Assembly: GCA_020846005.1 (NCBI GenBank)
Contig: JADLEQ010000048.1
Location: forward strand, 62,001-126,000
DNA length: 64,000 nucleotides
DNA from: Polyangiaceae bacterium
GTDB lineage: Bacteria > Myxococcota_A > Polyangia > Polyangiales > Polyangiaceae
Reading direction: 5' to 3'
In this document: positions 57,079 to 64,000 of the stretch, piece by piece
Numbering within the stretch: position 1 is the first letter of the stretch
Layout of the letters: the number at the start of each line of letters is the position of its first letter
Translations under genes and position numbers: made by a program
Notes under the pieces: model-generated
Told to the model about the DNA's origin: nothing
Databases searched by the model: none
The model's input: the letters and a program-made list of their open reading frames with translations, nothing else

Positions 57079-57621
57079 CTACCCGGGCGCGGGGGCAGGC
57101 GCGCCCGCCGCGGCGCGGAGGTCGATCCGGAGGGTGACGCGGTCCTCCACCTCGAGCGCGCCGAGCAGCGCCCGGTAGGGGCGGATCCCCCAGCGCGACG
57201 GCGTGAGCTCGACGCGCGCTAGCGCTCGCCCATCGAGCACCCGCACGGCGAGCTCCAGCGGGTGTCGCTCGCCGCACAGCGTCAGCTCGCCCGTCACCCG
57301 CCCCGGCCCTCGGTCCCACGTGCCCTCGTAGGAGATCCGCGGCCAGCGAGCCGACCCCAGCACGTCACGGTTGAGGTTCTTCTCGATGTCCGCCCGGTCG
57401 CGCGCCCCGAGCGCCGCGGTGTCGACACGCTCGGCCGCGTCGATCGCGCCCGTCACCCGGAGGCTCGCCGCGTCCGCGTGCGCGGTGACACGGTCACCCT
57501 CCAGGCGGACCTCGAAGGACTCCACCCGGAGCAGGAGATCGTGCCCGACCCGCGCGAGGAGCCCCCGGCGTCGGGTGAGCACCTCAATCCGGCCGTCCGC
57601 CGGCCCCACCGTCCAGCTCAC
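57079..57621 (-). CDS. YceI-family lipid-binding-like protein
   Basis: A 180-residue protein of the YceI lipocalin-like family (bacterial polyisoprenoid-binding fold). It starts WTVGPADGRIEVLTRRRGLLARVGHDLLL (in pieces), with the typical H of xGHxL. It continues with DIEKNLNRDVLGSARWPRISYEG near 80, GELTLCGERHPLELAV near 110 and WGIRPYRALLGALEVEDRVTL near 145, the conserved end of the barrel. No signal peptide is visible, so it is cytoplasmic or exported another way. GTG start at 57621. Ligand unknown. It is convergent with the NAGS-like gene (51-nt gap with GC-rich inverted sequence). Confidence 0.88.
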   Translation of the reverse strand: MSWTVGPADGRIEVLTRRRGLLARVGHDLLLRVESFEVRLEGDRVTAHADAASLRVTGAIDAAERVDTAALGARDRADIEKNLNRDVLGSARWPRISYEGTWDRGPGRVTGELTLCGERHPLELAVRVLDGRALARVELTPSRWGIRPYRALLGALEVEDRVTLRIDLRAAAGAPAPAPG

Positions 57622-57837
57622 AGGTGAGCCCCGGAGGTGGTCCTACCTCGGGCCCACGGCCCGAGGCGCGGGTGTGGAGACCGGACGGCTCGGCTTGCGG
57701 GGGCAGCCACGGACCGGTACCTTACCCCGATGCGACCGCCGATGGCCACCGCCAGCGGGTCGGCCAGCTGGCACCGCGTGCTCGGCTCGGTCGGCAGCGG
57801 CCGCGTGGCTTGATGCGGTGCGGCGCCCTGGGGTTCT

Positions 57838-58731
<894 letters not shown>

Positions 58732-58771
58732 GGCCCGCCCCCGAGCGGACGACTCGCCCGACCCCGCGCGC

Positions 58772-60130
58772 ATGACCTTCAGCGAGATCCCGCCTCCTCC
58801 GGAGGAGCGCCCCGGTGAGGACCTGCCGTTCCTCCGCGTGCGGCCGCCGGGGCCGCTCAGCCGGACGTGGCGGTTGCGCGCGTCGACCTGCCTGGCGCCG
58901 ATGGGCGCCGCGCCCTCGGACGACGGCCCGGGCGCCTGTCGCGCCGCCGGGTCGCTGGTCCTGGCGCGCGGCCTCGGCTGCAACGTCGTCGACGTGGACG
59001 GCAACCGCTTCGTGGACCTCGCAGCGGGGTTCGGGTCGCTCCTGCTCGGTCACGCGCCTGCGGCGGTGTCCCGCGCCGTCGAGCTGCAGGCGGCGCGGCT
59101 CTGGCAGGCGATGGGTGACGTCCACGCGTCCGACGCCAAGATCGGCCTGGCCGCTCGCCTCGCTGAGCTGCACCCCGAGCGCGGCGCGCAGGTGATCCTC
59201 GGGCAGTCCGGCGCGGACGCCATCACCGCCGCGATCAAGACGGCGGCGCTCGCCACGGGGCGCCCGGGCGTGCTGGGCTTCGAGGGGAGCTACCACGGGC
59301 TCGGCTACGCGCCGCTGGCGGTGAGCTCGTTCCGCCCCGGGTATCGGGCGCCGTTCGCTGCGCAGCTGAGCCCCCACGTGCGCTTCCTGCCGTTCCCGGC
59401 CAGCGCCGCCGGCGCCGCGTTCGTCTTGGAGCGCGCGCGCGTCGAGCTCGCGCGAGGCGATGTGGGCGCCATCGTCGTCGAGCCGATCCTCGGGCGGGGC
59501 GGCTGCGTCGTGCCGCCGCCGGGGTTCCTGAGCACGCTCGGCGCCGAGGCGCGAGCCGCGGGCGCGCTGGTCATCGCCGACGAGATCTGGACGGGGCTCG
59601 GCCGCTCCGGCGCCTGGCTCGCGAGCGTCGACGCCGGGCTCACGCCGGAGCTGGTGTGTCTGGGCAAGGGCCTCGGCGGCGGGCTCCCCATCAGCGCGTG
59701 CGTCGGCGCGCCCGGAGTCATGGCGGCGTGGCGCCGCCGGCCCGAGGTGGTGCACACCTCCACGTTTGCCGGCGCTCCCCTGGCGTGCGCGGCGGCGCTC
59801 GCGACGCTCGACACGCTCTCTCGCGGGGGCGTGGTCACGCAGGCGCGGGGGCGCGGCGATCACGCGCTCGCGGAGCTCCGGGCGGCCGTGGGCGGCGCCC
59901 CGGGGGTCCGAGAGATCCGCGGCGCGGGCTGGATGATCGGCGTGGACCTCGGCGACGTCCCGGGCGCCGCGGCGCGCCTGGCGTCTCGGCTGCTCGAGGC
60001 CGGCTATCTCACCTCGACCGGCGGAGGTGAGCGCGAGGTGCTGGTGCTCACGCCGCCGCTGACGCTGCCGGAGGAGCTGTTCTCCGCGTTCGTGCGCGCG
60101 CTCGGGGATGCGCTATCCGGCCGCCCGTGA
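58772..60130 (+). CDS. Class III aminotransferase
   Basis: A 452-residue PLP enzyme of fold type I. Motifs: GNRFVDLAAGFGSLLLGHAPAAV near 76, QSGADAITAAIKTAA near 146 (phosphate binding), FEGSYHGLGYAPL near 170, VVEPILGRGGCVVPPPGF near 232, VIADEIWTGLGRSG near 267 (Asp on PLP N1), and the Schiff-base Lys near 299 in LGKGLGGGLPIS. Members include omega-amino-acid, diamine and GSA aminotransferases; substrate cannot be read. The ATG at 58772 is chosen as the first start before the conserved region. Its stop overlaps the LuxE-like start (GTGA), strong evidence for shared function with an aldehyde-forming system. Confidence 0.9.
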   Translation: MTFSEIPPPPEERPGEDLPFLRVRPPGPLSRTWRLRASTCLAPMGAAPSDDGPGACRAAGSLVLARGLGCNVVDVDGNRFVDLAAGFGSLLLGHAPAAVSRAVELQAARLWQAMGDVHASDAKIGLAARLAELHPERGAQVILGQSGADAITAAIKTAALATGRPGVLGFEGSYHGLGYAPLAVSSFRPGYRAPFAAQLSPHVRFLPFPASAAGAAFVLERARVELARGDVGAIVVEPILGRGGCVVPPPGFLSTLGAEARAAGALVIADEIWTGLGRSGAWLASVDAGLTPELVCLGKGLGGGLPISACVGAPGVMAAWRRRPEVVHTSTFAGAPLACAAALATLDTLSRGGVVTQARGRGDHALAELRAAVGGAPGVREIRGAGWMIGVDLGDVPGAAARLASRLLEAGYLTSTGGGEREVLVLTPPLTLPEELFSAFVRALGDALSGRP

Positions 60131-61254
60131 GCCTCCTCGAAGAGTCCGACCTGCTCCACGCGCGAGTGCGGCGCTACCTGGCCGCCGCCGGCGCGGCGGA
60201 GCCCTTCGAGACGCTCGCCCTCGCCCTCGCGCGCTTCCAAGCGCGCTGGATCCCGGGCTTCGCTCGGCTCCTGGACGCGCGGAGCGGCTCGCTCGAGGAG
60301 CTGGCGAAGGTCCCGGGCGTCCCCACCGACGCGTTCCGCCTGACCCGCGTCGCGGTCCACCCTCCCGAGCTCGACGAGGCTCGCTTCGAGACCAGCGGGA
60401 CGACGGGCGCGCGCGCCGGCGTACATGCGCTGCGCTCCACCGCGACGTACGCCGCGATCAGCACGTGGGGGGCGAGACGCGCGCTGCTCCCGCCGGGCGT
60501 CGCGCGCGCGGTCGTCGTCGGCCTGGCGCCCTGCCCCGGCCCCGCAGGACGCTCGTCGCTCGGCTGGATGATGCGGCGACTCGTCGAGGAGCTGGACGGC
60601 CGCGCGCTGCGAGTGGACGCGACCGGCGCCGCGTTCGACGCCGACGACCCCGCGCGGTGGCTCGCGGGCGGCTCCGGCGTCGACGTGGCGGGGCTGGAGC
60701 GCGCGGCGCGCGTCGCGCGCGAACGCGCGGAGCCGCTCGTCGTGCTCGCGACCGCCTTCGCGCTCGTCCGACTCGTCGACGATCTCGACGGCCGCCGCGT
60801 CGAGCTCCCGCGGGGGAGCGTCGTGATGGAGACCGGCGGCTTCAAGGGGCGGAGCCGAGAGGTCGACCCGGTGGACCTGCGGAGCGCGGTCGAGCGCGCC
60901 CTCCGCCTCGCGCCCGGGCACGTCATCGGCGAGTATGGGATGACCGAGCTCACGAGCCAACTCTGGGAGGCGCCGCCCTGGTGCGCGAGCGACTCACCGC
61001 GCCTGCGGCGCTTCCGGCCCGTCCCGACGCTCCGGGTCGACCCGGTCGATCCCGTGACGCTGGCGCCTGTTCCCGAGGGGGAGCTCGGTATCGCGCGGAT
61101 CACCGACCTCGGCAACGTCGACTCGGCGGTGGTCGTGCTCGCGCAGGACCAGGTGCGCCGGGTCGGTGACGAGGTCGAGCTGCTCGGCCGCGCGCCCGGG
61201 GCGCCCGCTCGCGGCTGCTCGCTCGCGCTCGAGTCGCTGCTGGGGGGCGCGTGA
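60127..61254 (+). CDS. LuxE-type acyl-protein synthetase / fatty-acid activating enzyme
   Basis: A 375-residue member of the LuxE family (ANL-related). It activates a carboxylic acid as acyl-AMP and passes it to a Cys for the reductase. Motifs: AMP-binding RFETSGTTGARAG near 86, VMETGGFKGRSREV near 236, and GEYGMTELTSQLWEAP near 270. A cysteine 11 residues from the end, at about 364 (RGCSLAL), lies where Vibrio LuxE carries its acylated Cys364. GTG start 60127 overlaps the aminotransferase stop, and its own stop overlaps the next GTG. Its acid substrate need not be a long-chain fatty acid. Confidence 0.88.
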   Translation: MSLLEESDLLHARVRRYLAAAGAAEPFETLALALARFQARWIPGFARLLDARSGSLEELAKVPGVPTDAFRLTRVAVHPPELDEARFETSGTTGARAGVHALRSTATYAAISTWGARRALLPPGVARAVVVGLAPCPGPAGRSSLGWMMRRLVEELDGRALRVDATGAAFDADDPARWLAGGSGVDVAGLERAARVARERAEPLVVLATAFALVRLVDDLDGRRVELPRGSVVMETGGFKGRSREVDPVDLRSAVERALRLAPGHVIGEYGMTELTSQLWEAPPWCASDSPRLRRFRPVPTLRVDPVDPVTLAPVPEGELGIARITDLGNVDSAVVVLAQDQVRRVGDEVELLGRAPGAPARGCSLALESLLGGA

Positions 61255-62375
61255 CGGGGCCTCGCGTCGAGGTCGCGGCCCGGTCCCCGGCCGCGTTCGA
61301 CGAGCCGACCCGCGTCCGGCGCGCGCTCGCGATCCTCGCGGCGGCGGCGCGGATCGCGGATCCGGCGGACCCCCTCGGCCGCCGGGCCCGCGCCGAGCTC
61401 CCCCGGACGACCGGGCTCTCGCCGGAGGGCGTCGAGCTCGCGCTCCGCGAGCACCTCGAGGTCGGCCCGACGGACCGCGAGCTCGGCGCGCTCGCTCGAC
61501 GGACGCCCGTCGTGGCCCGAACGCACCTCGTCCTCGCCTCGACCGTCTTCGTGGCGCCCGCGCGGGCGGTCGCCCTCGCGGTGCTGGAGGCGCCGCGGGT
61601 CGCGCTCCGCCCGTCCCGCCGTGAGCCCGCGTTCCCCGCGCTGCTCGTCGCCGCCGCCCCCGACCTCTGCGCGCTCGTCGATGAGATCGACGCAGCTCCC
61701 GGCGATCACGTGCACGTCTTCGGCGCGGACGAGGCGCAGCGCGCGCTCCGGCTCGCCCAGCCCCCCGGGGTGCGCTTCCACGCGCACGGGCCCGGGCTCG
61801 GCGTCGCCGTCGTCGAGGCGGAGCACTTCCCGGCGCGAGGTCGTGACCACGCGCTCGGTCGCGTCGCCCGCGCGCTGGCGGCGGACGTGGTCCCGTTCGA
61901 TCAGCGCGGCTGCCTGAGCCCGCGGATGGCGCTCTTCGTCGGCTGCGCCGCCGACGCCGAGCACTTCGCGCGCGCGCTCGCTCGCGCGCTCGCCGAGCTG
62001 GAGCAGCGGGTGCCGCGAGGCGAGCTCGCCCCGGCGGAGGCGGCAGAGGCCGCGCGGTTCCGCGACACGATGACCTACGCCGCGCAGCTCTGGCCGGCGG
62101 GGCGAGGGGCGGTGTCGCTCGCGACGGCGCGCGATCCTCTGCCGATCGTGCCGCCCGTCGGGCGGTACCTCCACGTCACGGTGTGCGGCGCCGGGCTCGA
62201 GCCGCTCGCGCCGCTCCGGCCGCTCGTGACCAGCGTGGGGGTCGCCGCCGGGCTCGAGCTCCGCGCCCGACTCGCGCGGGAGCTGCCGAGCGCGCGCGTC
62301 GTCCCTCTCGGCACCATGCAGCGGCCACCGCTCGACGGACACGTCGATCGCCGCGTGCGCCCGGAGACGCTCTGA
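61251..62375 (+). CDS. LuxC-type acyl-CoA/acyl-enzyme reductase
   Basis: A 374-residue aldehyde-dehydrogenase-superfamily reductase of the LuxC family, which reduces an acyl thioester to an aldehyde with NADPH. The catalytic Cys is near residue 220 in FDQRGCLSPRMALFV, the standard LuxC motif; LRPSRREPAFPALL near 121 and VARALAADVVPFDQ before the Cys support it. LuxC of luminous bacteria is about 480 residues, so this one is about 100 shorter, mainly at the N-terminus. It overlaps luxE-like by four bases. No luxA, luxB, luxD or luxG gene is seen. It ends at a hairpin at 62377. Confidence 0.85.
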   Translation: MTGPRVEVAARSPAAFDEPTRVRRALAILAAAARIADPADPLGRRARAELPRTTGLSPEGVELALREHLEVGPTDRELGALARRTPVVARTHLVLASTVFVAPARAVALAVLEAPRVALRPSRREPAFPALLVAAAPDLCALVDEIDAAPGDHVHVFGADEAQRALRLAQPPGVRFHAHGPGLGVAVVEAEHFPARGRDHALGRVARALAADVVPFDQRGCLSPRMALFVGCAADAEHFARALARALAELEQRVPRGELAPAEAAEAARFRDTMTYAAQLWPAGRGAVSLATARDPLPIVPPVGRYLHVTVCGAGLEPLAPLRPLVTSVGVAAGLELRARLARELPSARVVPLGTMQRPPLDGHVDRRVRPETL

Positions 62376-62376
62376 G

Positions 62377-62405
62377 CGCAGCGGAGCGCCGCGCGCGCCG
62401 CTGCG
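62377..62405. terminator. Hairpin between convergent genes
   Basis: CGCAGCGG/CCGCTGCG, an 8-bp stem with a 13-nt loop, fills the gap between the LuxC-like stop (62375) and the stop of the convergent Cys-rich gene (62406). No T-run. Confidence 0.55.
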
Positions 62406-64000
62406 TCATCCGCAGACGTTGCCCGCGAGGCAGCGCTGGCCCGCGGTGCAGGTCGTCGACCCGCACACACACTGGCCGCTCGCGTTGCACGTCCCGGCGC
62501 CGCCGGCCGAGCAGTCCGCCGCCGCGTCGCAGCGGCACGCCGCGGACTGACAGACGAAGCCGCTCGGGCAAGCGTGGCCACAGGCGCCGCAGTTCGCGGC
62601 GTCCGTGTTCGGGTCGCGACACCCCGCCGGGCTCTGGCAGCAGATCTGGCTGCCGCTGCACGCGGCCCCTCCGTTGCAGGTGCACTCGCTGAAGACGCCG
62701 TCCTTCTTGCAGCGCTCCCCCGCACGGCACTGCACCCCGGACCCGATGGAGCACCGGCAGAAGCCGGTGCCGCTGTCACACGCCGCGACGGCGTCGGAGT
62801 CGTACTTGCACGCGCCGTCGTTGCCGTTGCAGCCGCACCGGTTGTCGGCGGCCGGGTTGTCGCCGCAGGTCAGGCTCTGCGAGCTGCACGAATTGGAGCA
62901 CCCACCGCAGTTCGTGTCGTTCTCCCGGACGTCCAGCTCGCAGCCGTTGTCCGCCGTCGGCGCCGCAGGGCGCGTGCAGTTGGCGCGCCCCAGCACGCAG
63001 GTCGAGACGCAGAGCCCCGCCGAGCACTCCCGGCTCGCGACGTTCGACGTGCTGCACGCCCGGTTGCAGCCGCCGCAGTGCGCGACGTCGGTGTCGACGT
63101 TGCGCTCACAGCCGTTCGCGGCCTGCCCGTCGCAGTCGGCGTACCCGCTGACGCAGCCGCACGTGCTCGAGGCGCACGCCTGGTTCGCGCCGCAGGGCGC
63201 CCCGCACCCGCCGCAGTGGGCTGCCGTGCCGGTCGTGTCGACCTCGCAGCCGTTCGACGGGTTGCCGTCACAGTCGCCCCAGCCGCCGTCGCACGAGAGC
63301 ACGCAGTTCGTCCCCGAGCACGCCGCGGCGCCGTGGTGCGATCCACCCGGGATGCACACCTCGCCGCTCGACCCGCACTTGCAGACCCCGCTGACGCAGG
63401 CCGCGCCCGTCCCGCAGATGTTGCCGCAGCCTCCGCAGTTCAGGGGATCGCTCGCGAGGTCCGCCTCGCAGCCGTCCACGCTGGCGCCGTTGCAGTCCGC
63501 GGCGCCCACGTTGCAGGTGTACTGGCAGTCGGTCCCCGAGCAGGACGCGAACGCGTAGCCCGCCCCCGACTCGGTGCAGTACTCGCCGGTGCCGCCGCAG
63601 CGGCAGGCGGAGTTCGCGCAGCTCGCCCCCCCGGCGCAGGCGACCCCGCACGCGCCGCAATTGGCTGCGTTCGTGGTCGTCGAGGTCTCGCAGCCGTTCG
63701 ACGGGTTGCCGTCGCAGCTCGCATAGCCCGCGTTGCACCAGCAGGCGCTCGCGTCGCAGTAAGCCTGAGCGCCGCACGACGCGAAGCAAACGCCGCAGTG
63801 CAGCGCGTTGGTCGCCAGGTTCGCCTCGCAGCCGTTCGACCAGGCGCCGTCGCAATTGGCGAAGCCCGGGCTGCAGCCGCAGGCTCCGCCCGAGCACGAC
63901 GCGCTCGCGCCACAGGGGCTCCCGCAGGCGCCGCAGTGCTGGCCGGAGGTCGCGAGGTTCGCCTCGCAGCCGTTGGTCGCGTTGCCGTCGCAGTCCCCAT
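62406..64000 (-). CDS. Cys-rich NGCE-repeat extracellular protein (5' partial)
   Basis: The frame is open to the right edge, giving 530 residues of a longer protein. It is built of tandem units of about 45-60 residues: DCDGNxxNGCE, then a short spacer with CGGCGxxC or CGACGxxC, then CxxxxCxCxxGY. About seven NGCE-type units are visible (for example NGCEANLATS, NGCETSTTTN, DGCEADLASD, NGCEVDTTG, NGCERNVDT and NGCELDVREN). The last 150 residues are diverged Cys-rich sequence ending CLAGNVCG. The cysteine pairing suggests a disulfide-stabilised secreted or surface protein; such proteins are numerous in Sandaracinus/Sorangium-type genomes. No signal is visible because the start is outside. Function unknown. 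Confidence 0.85.
   Translation of the reverse strand, partial: GDCDGNATNGCEANLATSGQHCGACGSPCGASASCSGGACGCSPGFANCDGAWSNGCEANLATNALHCGVCFASCGAQAYCDASACWCNAGYASCDGNPSNGCETSTTTNAANCGACGVACAGGASCANSACRCGGTGEYCTESGAGYAFASCSGTDCQYTCNVGAADCNGASVDGCEADLASDPLNCGGCGNICGTGAACVSGVCKCGSSGEVCIPGGSHHGAAACSGTNCVLSCDGGWGDCDGNPSNGCEVDTTGTAAHCGGCGAPCGANQACASSTCGCVSGYADCDGQAANGCERNVDTDVAHCGGCNRACSTSNVASRECSAGLCVSTCVLGRANCTRPAAPTADNGCELDVRENDTNCGGCSNSCSSQSLTCGDNPAADNRCGCNGNDGACKYDSDAVAACDSGTGFCRCSIGSGVQCRAGERCKKDGVFSECTCNGGAACSGSQICCQSPAGCRDPNTDAANCGACGHACPSGFVCQSAACRCDAAADCSAGGAGTCNASGQCVCGSTTCTAGQRCLAGNVCG

Noticed and set aside
58772-62375. Bioluminescence (lux) operon
   Set aside because: LuxE- and LuxC-like genes are present, but luxA, luxB, luxD and luxG are absent and an aminotransferase takes their place.
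62406-64000. Possible CRISPR-like or simple DNA repeat array
   Set aside because: Periodicity is at the protein level (cysteine modules); DNA units are diverged and not separated by unique spacers.

Overview
The window is very GC-rich and densely coding on both strands. Third codon positions are almost always G or C, GTG starts are frequent, and stop/start overlaps are the rule. Gene content (PilMNOPQ with an AMIN-domain secretin, many TPR and lipobox lipoproteins, LolA, FHA/GGDEF and receiver/cyclase signalling proteins, and a Cys-rich NGCE-repeat surface protein) points to a Myxococcota-type predatory or soil deltaproteobacterium, probably from the Polyangia/Sandaracinus side. That placement is an inference from gene content, not from a marker tree. 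I see no insertion sequence, prophage, CRISPR array or rRNA.

1-10838: one tightly packed catabolic operon of nine genes on the + strand. In order: a hydantoinase-B-type subunit (cut by the left edge), an acyl-CoA dehydrogenase, a separate B12-binding mutase subunit and its large catalytic subunit, a class III CoA-transferase, the three subunits of a molybdenum hydroxylase (FAD, 2Fe-2S, Mo), and a thiolase. Together they look like a route that hydroxylates and opens a ring, makes a CoA thioester, rearranges it by a B12 carbon-skeleton mutase and cleaves it by thiolysis. The substrate is unknown.

10839-12680: a thin zone with a short unknown gene, a YkgJ-type cysteine-cluster protein and a gene that appears frameshifted at a G7 run. 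12681-20474: class I aldolase, leucyl aminopeptidase, an exported EF-hand protein without a visible start codon, a PafA-like phosphatase lipoprotein, an anchored unknown protein, an FAD oxidoreductase carrying a perfect 24-bp intragenic inverted repeat, and RuvC.

20600-40085: LolA, a beta-CASP metallo-hydrolase, an envelope-glycan cluster (GT-C glycosyltransferase, lipoprotein, EptA/sulfatase-like transferase, MJ1255-type glycosyltransferase), YhbY-Orn, a GlcD-like oxidase, tRNA-Lys(CTT), YaeQ, tRNA-Arg(ACG), TPR lipoproteins, a YdcH-like protein, TrmB, a second GT-C protein, an aldo/keto reductase, a CysQ-like phosphatase and a Fur-family regulator.

40113-50274: an outer-membrane barrel, an 869-residue phosphodiester-glycosidase-like protein with an apparent internal duplication, a LysM/DUF882 peptidase, and the type IV pilus operon pilM-N-O-P-Q. 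50377-57027: a coupled signalling run of a triple receiver plus adenylate cyclase, an exported protein, CheB, a membrane-anchored MutS-like ATPase and a vertebrate-type N-acetylglutamate synthase with a degenerate kinase half.

57079-64000: YceI, an FHA-GGDEF diguanylate cyclase, then a three-gene overlapping operon of a class III aminotransferase, a LuxE-type acyl-protein synthetase and a LuxC-type acyl reductase. No luciferase is present. This suggests acid to aldehyde to amine chemistry and is the most novel-looking unit here. The window closes inside a Cys-rich repeat protein on the minus strand.
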